Assembly: GCA_963700255.1 (NCBI GenBank)
Contig: CAVOWW010000024.1
Location: 124,001-188,000, forward strand
DNA from: UBA10649 sp963700255
GTDB taxonomy: Bacteria > Actinomycetota > Actinomycetes > S36-B12
Reading direction: 5' to 3'
DNA: 64,000 bases
Under the pieces are notes generated by a model that searched no databases, had not been told where the DNA came from, and saw only the letters and a program-made list of their open reading frames with translations. Position 1 is the first letter of the stretch. Every line of letters begins with the position of its first letter. Shown here one piece after another: positions 36,997 to 45,200 of this stretch. Both the position numbers and the translations under genes were made by a program.

Positions 36997-37628
36997 CAGC
37001 GCGGCTGCACGTGGCTTCCGGCAATTCTGCGGTTCGGCGCCGATACCGTGCTCCCGTGGCTGACGACGTCGACCCCCAGCCGCTAACAACGGCCGCGATG
37101 ACGAGACGAGCCCGAGTACGCCCTGCCGCAGATCTCGCGGATCGGCTCCCGGTACGACAGGCGATCCCGCTCGTCATCGTGGAGACCCTGGGGCTGGGCG
37201 TCATCTTCGCGATCTACGCCGTCCTCGACGCTCGCGACAGCGTTCTCGCTCCGCTCCTCGTTCCCTTCGCGGTCTCCTTCGTCCTCATCGTCGCGAACTC
37301 GGGAGCGCCCGGTGCGCGGCCCCTGCGCGTGGTGGGCTCCTATGCGATCGCGGCAATCGTGGGGCTGGGCGTGTCGGCACTCCCCGGGCCCATGTTCCCC
37401 GAGGCGGTCCTGGCGGGCGCACTCACGATGCTCGCCATGCACCTGACCGGCGCTCTCCACTCGCCAGCGATCGCCGTCGCGATGATCGCGGTGCTCGCCG
37501 ACTTCTCCCCGGCCTCGGCGGCCCAGGCTCTCCCGCTGGTCCTGCTCCTGGCGACCGGTGTCGTCACCTTGGCCTGGGCCGCGCACAAGGTGCTGGGGGA
37601 CGCGGACTATCCCGCCCGATGGTGGTAA
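36993..37628 (+). CDS. HPP-family membrane protein
   Basis: The 211-residue protein has a basic N-terminal tail and about five helices. PLLVPFAVSFVLIVANSGAP and MLAMHLTGALHSPAIAVAMI fit the HPP family of integral membrane proteins, some of which move nitrite in cyanobacteria and chloroplasts. The loop just before the third helix has a diverged HPP-like HSP. TTG 36993 overlaps the preceding stop; GTG 37056 is a reasonable alternative. In an apparent marR operon. Confidence 0.65.
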   Translation: MTARLHVASGNSAVRRRYRAPVADDVDPQPLTTAAMTRRARVRPAADLADRLPVRQAIPLVIVETLGLGVIFAIYAVLDARDSVLAPLLVPFAVSFVLIVANSGAPGARPLRVVGSYAIAAIVGLGVSALPGPMFPEAVLAGALTMLAMHLTGALHSPAIAVAMIAVLADFSPASAAQALPLVLLLATGVVTLAWAAHKVLGDADYPARWW

Positions 37629-37639
37629 CCCGGCCACCT

Positions 37640-38136
37640 TCACGAGGACTGCCCTCCTCCTTCGACGGGAACGAGGCGGAGCATGGGGATTCGGCGACCG
37701 GCTGCCCTGAAGTCGCCTGCTGATCCATCGACGCGCATACCCATGAAGCGACACAGTTCGCGCCCGGCGCGGGGGTGGCGGCTTGCGTAGTCGGCCATCG
37801 CGTCCGAGGCCCCATCGGGGGAGAGCCGCCGGGCGACCACGGGGAAGCGTCTGGATCCGAGTTGCACCGTGATCGCCGGGGCGGCGAGCACGTTGAGGCA
37901 CCAGTCGGATGTGTCACCGAACCCTGACGCCACGGTGATGGCGCCGTCTCGACGTCGATCGCAACGACCTCGACCACTGTCTGACGGAGCCTGCCGGAGA
38001 TTCGTCCCACGTGGTTGATCAGGACGAAGCGCCTGCCGAGAAGGGACCCCATGCGGAGGCGGTACAGCCAGATCGGCGCGCGGAACAGGGCGCGGCGCAG
38101 TCCCGTGGGCCGCGCCGGCCGCCCGGTGATCTCCAT
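37640..38136 (-). pseudogene. F420-type nitroreductase (Ddn-like) protein, frameshifted
   Basis: ATG 38136 starts MEITGRPARPTGLRRALFRA, then GRRFVLINHVGRISGRLRQT, which is the typical phosphate-binding part of deazaflavin (F420)-dependent nitroreductase-family proteins. One base seems missing near 37940; beyond it the frame ending at 37640 reads ITVASGFGDTSDWCLNVLAA and later GRRFPVVARRLSP-like family sequence. Repaired length about 165, normal. The family reduces varied substrates with F420H2. It converges with the HPP gene. Confidence 0.8.
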
Positions 38137-38173
38137 CCGCCGCCTTCCGCTGCGTGCACTCGGGCGCCGAGAC

Positions 38174-38680
38174 TCACTCGGGGATGGGCGGTCCGACCAC
38201 CTCGAGGCCGAACCGAGGGGAGACTTCGGCCCACCGGGGGATCTCGACATCCAGTGTCAGGCCGTCCGCTCCCGGAAGGCGCATCTCCGCTGCGGGGATC
38301 CCGACCTCGTCATACAGGTGGAGCAGGCCGCCGGGGTCGACCATGGCCAGGAACCGGGCGGGCTCGTCGCCGCGGATGCGGAAGGCATGCGGCAGTCCGA
38401 CGGGCAGGTAGATGAAGCAGCCGGGGTAGAGCGCGAACTCCTCGTCACCGGCTCGGTAGTCCATCCTCCCGTCGAGGAGGTAGAAGGCCTCGGACTCGCG
38501 GGTGTGGCGGTGCAGGGGGGTCGCGACGCCGGGCGGCTGCGTGACCAGCGCGACCCCGAGCCGATCGGTGCCCGGTGGCGACTCCAGCAGATGCTCGAAC
38601 AGCGAGTTCATCGCCCAGGTCCCTCGACCGGTCCCCGGCTCTCGCATCACCACCGTCTCGGCAGCGCTCGCGACATCCAT
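38174..38680 (-). CDS. Cupin-domain protein
   Basis: A 168-residue single cupin: motif 1 is TPLHRHTRESEAFYLLDGRM (metal ligands His, His, Glu), and motif 2 is PGCFIYLPVGLPHAFRIRGD with the second His. Such proteins are small dioxygenases or sensors; substrate unknown. Start ATG 38680. It diverges from a TetR gene with a palindromic site between, so it is the probable target of that repressor. Confidence 0.85.
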   Translation of the reverse strand: MDVASAAETVVMREPGTGRGTWAMNSLFEHLLESPPGTDRLGVALVTQPPGVATPLHRHTRESEAFYLLDGRMDYRAGDEEFALYPGCFIYLPVGLPHAFRIRGDEPARFLAMVDPGGLLHLYDEVGIPAAEMRLPGADGLTLDVEIPRWAEVSPRFGLEVVGPPIPE

Positions 38681-38688
38681 GGCGGCCT

Positions 38689-38722
38689 CCAATTCAATCC
38701 GAAGTATCTTCCGGTCAATTGG
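38689..38722. promoter_or_regulatory. Putative TetR operator between cupin and tetR genes
   Basis: CCAATT (38689-38694) and AATTGG (38717-38722) form outer arms around a nested GAAG-TAT-CTTC (38701-38711), nearly concentric. The region is AT-rich and shared by the two divergent promoters. Confidence 0.6.
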
Positions 38723-38735
38723 TACGCTAGACCTC

Positions 38736-39395
38736 ATGACGGAGCAGGTCAAGAGACGCAGGTACGACACGTCGGGGCGGCGTGCGGGGGCCGAGCAGAC
38801 GCGCCTGCGCATGCTGGGCGTCGCGCGCGAGCTGTTCAGCACGCACGGCTATGCCGCGACATCGATAGCGGACATCGCCCGGGGCGCCGGGGTCTCCGTC
38901 GACACGCTGTACGCGTCGGTGGGCCGCAAGCCGCAACTGCTGCTTGCCGTGCACGACATGGAACTGGCGGGCGGTGGACCACCGGTGGGCGCGGAGCAGC
39001 GCGACTACGTCAAGCGCATCCATGCCGCGACGACGGGTGCAGCGAAGATCGCGACGTATGCGGAAGCGCTGGCTGACGTACTGCCCCGCACCGTGCCGCT
39101 GCTGGTCGCGCTCAGAGAGGCCGGGATCCATGACCCGGAGTGTCGGAAGGCCTATGAGTCCATTGGCGAGCGCCGCGCGGCCAATATGCGCAGCTTCGCT
39201 GCCGATCTGCGCAGCACAGGGGACGCCCGCGTTGACCTCGACGACGACACCATCGCCGACATCGTGTGGTCGATGAACGGGCCGGACTTCTATTTGCTGA
39301 TGCACTCGCGCGGGCGCACCCCCGCGGAGTACGCCGCCCTGGTCCGTGACATCTGGACACGGACCATCCTGCGGAGCCCGAACGACCGCCCATGA
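38736..39395 (+). CDS. TetR/AcrR-family regulator
   Basis: The 219-residue protein has the N-terminal HTH (RMLGVARELFSTHGYAATSI, ADIARGAGVSVDTLYASVGR) and an all-helical ligand-binding domain. ATG 38736. By divergent arrangement it likely represses itself and the cupin gene. Last intact gene before the right end of the island. Confidence 0.88.
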   Translation: MTEQVKRRRYDTSGRRAGAEQTRLRMLGVARELFSTHGYAATSIADIARGAGVSVDTLYASVGRKPQLLLAVHDMELAGGGPPVGAEQRDYVKRIHAATTGAAKIATYAEALADVLPRTVPLLVALREAGIHDPECRKAYESIGERRAANMRSFAADLRSTGDARVDLDDDTIADIVWSMNGPDFYLLMHSRGRTPAEYAALVRDIWTRTILRSPNDRP

Positions 39396-39687
39396 CCCGG
39401 AGGTGACTCCGCGGTAGAGCCTCTGGCGTTGGCGACCACGGTCATCAACCGGCGGATTGACGGGGGATCCAGCTGGACCCGGCTGGTGTCCACCGCCAAC
39501 GACGCCTCGACGGCCGTGTCGAACGAGATCCCGACCAAGGGGTAGTGGTGCCGGTCGCGCCCGACCGCGCCATCTGACTCGAGCCCTTCTTGATCGGATT
39601 CGCGGCGGACATCCTGAGTGCTCCGCGTCGTCGATGCCGATCTGCGGGCACGAGCGGGCACGAGCGGAGAGGAGCGGGCGTGGGGAA
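39396..39687. other. Gene-poor right end of the island
   Basis: No complete gene. One plus-strand frame from the tetR stop to 39545 lacks a good start but ends with protein-like sequence (LALATTVINRRIDGGSSWTR followed by LVSTANDASTAVSNEIPTKG), suggesting the 3' remnant of a lost gene. Identity not recognised. The rest shows nothing. Confidence 0.45.
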
Positions 39688-39732
39688 GACTCATAATCTG
39701 GTCGTCGTCGGTTCGAGCCCGACCCGCCCCAC
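39688..39732 (+). repeat. Right attachment repeat (attR), partial tRNA copy
   Basis: An exact 45-base copy of the tRNA 3' end, from the anticodon stem to just past the discriminator base, with no 5' half. It marks the other end of the integrated island; the sequence continues CACG, unlike the left copy. Confidence 0.9.
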
Positions 39733-39802
39733 CACGAAGCCCCACCAGACCCCGCAGGTTGCGCACCTACGGCAGCGGTGGGTCTGCGGGTAGGGTCTGC
39801 GC

Positions 39803-40384
39803 GTGGCCAGCCCCGACGTGGTGATGTTCATCCGGCACGGTGAGAAGCCCGGTGACGACGGACCTCCGCACGGCATCAACCACGACGGTGAGCACGATCC
39901 GCATTCCCTGTCCGTCCGCGGATGGACCCGCGCCGGTGCGCTGACCGGTCTGTTCGCCTACTCGCCCACGGCCTCGCATCCCCACATCGTGGTACCTGAG
40001 CGCCTGGTCGCGACCAAGTCCACGAGTGACTACCGGAGCCGACGCGAGGTGGACACAGCAACTCCGCTGGCACGCCGGCTGGGCATCGCGATCGACGAGG
40101 ACTTCGATCACGGCCAGGCGAAGGCGCTGAGCCAGTCGATCCTGGCCGATCGTCGGCCGACCCTCGTCGTCTGGCACCACGGGTCCATGCCTGACCTGCT
40201 CGCGCACTTCACTGTGATCAACAGCGAGGATGTGCCCAAGCAGTGGCCCCACGATCGCTTCGACCTGATCTGGGTGCTCGTGCGCGAGCCCGACTCGGGG
40301 GACTACCGATTCGTGAGCGTCGAGCAGGCGCTCTTGGAGGGAGATGCACCTGTTCCTCGCCACTCAGCCGGCCTGGGAGAGTGA
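39803..40384 (+). CDS. Histidine phosphatase superfamily protein
   Basis: A 193-residue protein with the phosphohistidine motif VVMFIRHGEKPGD near the N-terminus and the second catalytic His in LVVWHHGSMPDLLAHF. It lacks the classic RHGET but RHGEK is common in bacterial members. Substrate unknown. Starts at GTG 39803. First gene outside the island on the right. Confidence 0.82.
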   Translation: MASPDVVMFIRHGEKPGDDGPPHGINHDGEHDPHSLSVRGWTRAGALTGLFAYSPTASHPHIVVPERLVATKSTSDYRSRREVDTATPLARRLGIAIDEDFDHGQAKALSQSILADRRPTLVVWHHGSMPDLLAHFTVINSEDVPKQWPHDRFDLIWVLVREPDSGDYRFVSVEQALLEGDAPVPRHSAGLGE

Positions 40385-40817
40385 CCGCTAGAGGTCGATC
40401 GCGCGATTCTGCTTGTGCCGGCACGGCCGCTGGTTGAGCAGGCTGTCCTCCCACTCGCGGCGCACCTGAAGCGACGACCCAGTGGTGGCCGCTGACGATG
40501 CCGAGCAATGCCAACGGCCCGGACACGATCAGACCGAGGGCGAGGGTGCCAGGTCGACGACGAACGTCAGCCGGGGCCGTTGCGCGTCTGTAACCAGCGT
40601 GAGGGCCGACCCACGCGGCTTCCTGCCGCAACCCGCTGGGCGGCAAGGTTCGTCGTCGTGTTGCTCTTGCCGATGCCGCCACGGAACGAGTGCATGGAGA
40701 TGACGGTTGTCAGGGGATCCCCTCAGCCGCCACGATCAGACGATCCGGCGTGGTCGTGTCGCGGAACAAACGGATTCACGAGATGCCCGCTGGGCGCCAG
40801 CGTGCGAGAGTGGCGGT
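40385..40817 (-). pseudogene. Decayed ParA/MinD-like and membrane-protein remnants
   Basis: On the minus strand around 40710-40600 one frame reads TVISMHSFRGGIGKSNTTTN followed by LAAQRVAAGSRVG, which is the start and P-loop (GGIGKS) of a ParA/MinD-type ATPase, then degenerates. Further along, the fragments LGLIVSGPLALLGIVSGHHW and REWEDSLLNQRPCRHKQNRA lie in different frames and look like a broken membrane protein ending in IDL. No intact gene is present in these 433 bases. Confidence 0.55.
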
Positions 40818-41258
40818 ATGGCGAACGTCCGCTTCACCGTCACGCGCGACCTGCCCCTGCCGGCCACCGTCGTCTTCGACGAGCTGATCGACTGGAAGGG
40901 CCACGCCAACTGGGTACCCCTCACCCGAGTGGAGATCCTCTCCGGCGACGGGGGACCGGGAACCGAGTTCGTCGCGACCTCCGGCCTCGGGCCGCTCGCG
41001 CTGCCCGATCGCATGCGCGTGGACGAGCTCGACGCTTCCGCGATGACGGTGCGCATCACGAAGATCGGCCCCGTCCTCACCGGCGTCGTGCGCCTGTCCG
41101 TCGCATCGACGGGTGACAGGAGCTCGCGCCTGGAGTGGGTCGAGGACATCCGCGTGCCGGTGCTCCCGCAGTTCCTGGCCCGGCCGGTCGCGGCCGCCGC
41201 CCGTCAGGGATTCAACACGTCCATCACCCGGATGGCCAAGCTCCTGCGAGCGGCCTGA
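40818..41258 (+). CDS. SRPBCC (polyketide cyclase/START-like) family protein
   Basis: The 146-residue protein reads as a helix-grip fold: VRFTVTRDLPLPATVVFDEL, a WKGHANWVPLTRVEILSGDG segment, central strands MTVRITKIGPVLTGVVRLSV and a C-terminal helix FNTSITRMAKLLRAA. Such proteins bind hydrophobic ligands; function unknown. ATG 40818 begins right at the domain start. Convergent with the MBL-fold gene (6 bases between stops). Confidence 0.8.
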   Translation: MANVRFTVTRDLPLPATVVFDELIDWKGHANWVPLTRVEILSGDGGPGTEFVATSGLGPLALPDRMRVDELDASAMTVRITKIGPVLTGVVRLSVASTGDRSSRLEWVEDIRVPVLPQFLARPVAAAARQGFNTSITRMAKLLRAA

Positions 41259-41264
41259 CGCCGG

Positions 41265-42080
41265 TCAGACGCCCACGTCGAGGGTCATGCCCTCGCGGGC
41301 CACCGTCACCGGGATGAGGGTGTCGGCCTCGTCCATGATGTGGTCGAGGGCGTCGTCGGACCGGAACGGCCCGTGGTGGAACAGCACCAGGTGGCGGGCC
41401 TGGACCTCCTCCGCGAAGGCCACGGCATCGGCCACCGTGGCGTGCCCGAAGGAGTCGGCGCGGTCGCGCTCGGCCTCGAGGAACTGCGCGTCATGGATGA
41501 GGACATCGACCTCCGCGAGAGTCTCGATCGTGTGCGAGCTCACCCCCAGTGCTGGGGCGTGATCGGGGGCGAAGCCGATCGTGCCGCCCTCGTGCTCGAC
41601 CCTGTAGGCGTAGGTTCGTCCGCCCTTGTGGGTGATCTCCGTCGCGGTGACGAGGAAGTCGTCGGTCTCGAACGAACCGGGCTCCTTGGCCGAGAACGTC
41701 CAGCTGCCGGCGAGGCCCTCCGGGGTGATGGGGAAGGCGGGCGGCGACATGAACTGGCTCATCAGGGCGAGGCCGTCGCGGCCGTCCTGCGCCGGGAGGA
41801 ACATGTCGACCCGCGAGCCGGCACGGTCGCCGGCGAAGAAGAAGGGGACGCCCATGACGTGGTCCCAGTGCAGGTGGCTCAGCAGGATCGACCCGACGTA
41901 GGGCTCGCCGTCGAGCAGGCGGCTCGCCTTGGCCAGGCCGGACCCGGCGTCGAGCAGCAGCGTCGGCGGCTGACCAGTCGACGTCGACACCGCGATGCAC
42001 GTCGAGTTGCCGCCGTAGCGGGCCACATCCGGGCTGGAGACGGGCAGCGAGCCCCGCACTCCGAGGAAGGTCAGTCGCAT
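41265..42080 (-). CDS. MBL-fold metallo-hydrolase, phosphodiesterase-like
   Basis: The 271-residue protein begins MRLTFLGVRGSLPVSSPDVA and has GGNSTCIAV, the metal motif SHLHWDHVMG, IHDAQFL and FGHATVADAVAF with LVLFHHGP. This pattern is that of PhnP/RNase Z-like phosphodiesterases. Because it diverges from a large adenylyl-cyclase-like gene, cyclic nucleotide hydrolysis is a plausible but unproven role. ATG 42080 has GAGG upstream; ATG 42092 would add four residues. Confidence 0.85.
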   Translation of the reverse strand: MRLTFLGVRGSLPVSSPDVARYGGNSTCIAVSTSTGQPPTLLLDAGSGLAKASRLLDGEPYVGSILLSHLHWDHVMGVPFFFAGDRAGSRVDMFLPAQDGRDGLALMSQFMSPPAFPITPEGLAGSWTFSAKEPGSFETDDFLVTATEITHKGGRTYAYRVEHEGGTIGFAPDHAPALGVSSHTIETLAEVDVLIHDAQFLEAERDRADSFGHATVADAVAFAEEVQARHLVLFHHGPFRSDDALDHIMDEADTLIPVTVAREGMTLDVGV

Positions 42081-42222
42081 GGAACCTCGCATCGCTAGTG
42101 GCCTCCACCGCGATCCAATCCGACCTGCGCGGACGCGATGCGCCGATAGTGTGGCATATGGCCGATGTGGTCGGTTGTGATCGCCGCGGAACGACCGACC
42201 GGGCGCTGGGGAGGGCCGAACG

Positions 42223-45200
42223 TTGGTGAACGACCTTCGTCGTCACGTCCCGCGTGTCGCGCTGACCTGGGACGACGAGGCGCCGGGGCAGGCGTGGCGG
42301 GTCATCGAGGGCACGCTGATGTTCGCCGACATCTCCGGGTTCACGGCGCTCACCGAGAAGCTGTCGAAGCGCGGCCGCATCGGCGCGGAGGAGATCGTCG
42401 AGACGCTGAACCGCGTCTTCGGGGGCATGCTTGACCTCGCGTTCGACCGCGGCGCCGACCTGCTCAAGTTCGGCGGCGACGCGCTCCTGCTGATGTTCCG
42501 TGGCGAGGGCCATGCCGAGCGCGCCTGCGACGCTGCAGTCGAGATGCGGATCGCGTTGCGGCAGGCAGCAGCGGTGCCGACATCGGTGGGCCGGCTCCAC
42601 CTGAAGATGTCCGTGGGCATCCACTCGGGGGACATCCACCTGTTCCTCGTCGGCGAGCCGACCCGTGAGCTTGTCGTCCTCGGCCCTGCAGCCACGTCGA
42701 CCGCCGATGCTGAGAAGGCTGCGAACGCGGGGGAGATCATCGTCACCGACGGCACGGCCGCACACCTCGGGCCGGGCGCCACCCGACCTCGCGAGGACGG
42801 CGCACTGCTCCTCCGTCGCCGCGACTCCCTGCATCCGGCACCCGGTGCCGACCCCCCAGTCGTCATCGACGTCGCCCGCCTGCAGACGCTGTTCCCTCGG
42901 ACGCTCGGCCAGTACCTCGATCCGGGGCCACCGGAGCCGGAGCACCGGTTGGCCGCGATCGGCTTCATCCGGATGGCCGGCACGGATCGGCTGCTGGCCG
43001 ACGAGGGTCCCGACGCGGTGGCGAGGGCGACGCACGCCGTGGTGACGCGGCTCGAGGCGTGCCTCGAGCCGGAGGGCGTGACCCTGCTGTCGACCGACCT
43101 CGGCAGCGACGGTGCCGGATTCTTCCTGGCGTCCGGCGTCCCGCATTCCAGTGAGGACGACGAGGGCCGCATGCTGCGCGCGCTGAAGCACTTCGTCGAG
43201 GCCGACCTGCCCTTGGACGTTCAGGCGGGCTGCAACCGCGGCCACGTGTTCGTCGCCGAGCTCGGAGCGCCGACCCGCGCCGCATTCTCGGCGATGGGTG
43301 ACACCACCAACACGGCCGCACGCATCATGTCGAAGGCGGCACCGGGCCTGCTGTACGCGCACCCGGTCGTCCTCGAGCACTCGCGCACGCTGTTCGCAAC
43401 CGAGCCGGCCGGCCCGTTCGAGATGAAGGGCAAGGCCGTGCCCCTGCTCGTCTACTCGGTGGGGGAGGAGTCAGGCACCCGCGAGTCGGGCGAGGGCGGG
43501 CGGCTGCCGCTGCTGGGCCGCGATGCCGAGCTGGCCGAGGTTCGCGAGGCCCTCGCCGTCGCGTTCGCCGGCGAGGGCGGAGTCGTCACGGTCACCGGCG
43601 CGACCGGCATGGGCAAGACGCGGCTCGTGCGCGAGGCGGCCGCGGGGCTCGAGGGCGTCGCGCGGCTCACCGTCCGGGCCGAGCCCTACGGTGCGGCCAG
43701 CTCCTACCGCGTCTTCCGCGATCCGCTTCGCCTGCTGCTCGGCATCGAGCGGGGGACACCGGAGGACATGGGCCGCCAGCTCCTGGCGACGCTCGCGGTG
43801 TCGGTCCCGGACTTGCTGCCGATGTCCCCTCTGATCGCCGACGTGGCGCATGTCGAGGTGCCATCGACGCCCGAGGCAGACGCTCTCGACCCGCAGTTCC
43901 GCCCCGACCGGCTGGCGGACGTGCTGGTCGAGCTCGTCGGGCGCATGGTGCCGGGGGCGATCCTGCTGATCGCGGAGGAGGCCCACTGGGCCGACGTGGC
44001 CTCGGCCCACCTGCTGGACCGCATCGCGGGTGCCACGCGTGGCCGGCCGTGGGCGGTGTTCTCCGTCCGGCGCGGCACCGAGGGCGGCTTCCTCCCGACG
44101 TCGGGCATCACCATCGACCTCGGCCCGCTGCCTCCCGACGTCATGGAGCGACTCGTGATCGAGGCGACCGAGGCCGCTCCGTTGCGTCCTCACGAGGTAC
44201 GGGCGATCGTCGAGCGGGCCGAGGGCAATCCGCTCTTCGTCGAGGAGATCACGCGCGTCGCGCGCACCGCAGGCACGCAGGGCACGATGCCGGACTCGCT
44301 CCAGGCCGCGATGGCCGCGCAGATCGACCAGCTCGAGCCGACCGAGCGCCGGATCCTGCGCACTGCGGCGGTGCTCGGCCGCAGCTTCCGCCGCGAGGTC
44401 CTGCGCGAGACCCTCAGCGCTGACGGCCTGACGCGCGACCCCGGCCGGCTCACCCAGCTGTCCGACTTCCTCGACGCCGACGGGCCGGACCGGCTCCGCT
44501 TCCGAAACAGCCTGGTGCGTGACGCCGCCTACGAGGAGCTCGCCTACAAGACGCGCGCGAGACTGCATCGTGCCGCCGGGCTCGCCACGGAGCGGCTCAG
44601 CGCCGACCTCGTCTCGGACGCCCCGACCCTGTCGCTGCACTTCTCCCGTGCCGGCGACGACGAGCGCACGTGGACGTACGGGCGGATGGCCGGGGAGTCG
44701 GCGCGGCGTGCCTACGCCAATGCCGACGCCGCTGCGCAGTACGAGCTGGCCCTCGACGCGGCGAAGGGCCTCGATGTGCCGACGTCGGAGCGGATCGAGG
44801 TGTGGACCCTCCTGGGCGAGCTGCGTGAGCTGGCCGGGATGCTCTCCGAGTCGATTGCGGCCTACCGGGCAGCAGCATCACTGGCCGCGGAGGACCCGGT
44901 GCTCCAGGCCGATCTCCTCGTGCGCCGCGCACGCGTCCACGACCGAGCTGGGGCCCACGGCACCGCACTGCGCGTCGTCACGCGAGGTCGTCGCCTGCTG
45001 GAGGGAGTCGACGGAGTCGACGCCCGCCGTACCGCAGTGCGCCTCGACAACCTGACTGCCGTGATCCGCCTCGGGCAGGAGAAGCCCAAGGAGGGCCGCA
45101 GGTGGGCCACCATCGCCGCAACGGGAGCGCGGGAGACGGCTGATCCGGAGACCCTCGTGCAGGCGCTCATGGGCATCGATCATGCGAACCTGCTGCTGGG

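Larger units (their letters stand above)
30716..39732. mobile_element. Genomic island integrated in the CAT tRNA gene
   Basis: An exact 45-base direct repeat of the tRNA 3' end bounds about 9 kb. The left copy is part of the complete tRNA; the right copy (39688-39732) is isolated, beginning inside the anticodon stem. This is the standard footprint of tyrosine-recombinase integration. Cargo: DapB-like oxidoreductase, orphan response regulator, SLC13/ArsB-type permease with CBS protein, MarR, HPP protein, F420-type nitroreductase, cupin and TetR. No integrase, excisionase, relaxase or replication gene is recognisable, so the island appears immobile. Many genes are frameshifted. Confidence 0.85.

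Noticed and set aside
41491..43380. 629-residue minus-strand frame
   Set aside because: Runs across the divergent promoter between the MBL and cyclase genes, and its composition is that of an antisense shadow.
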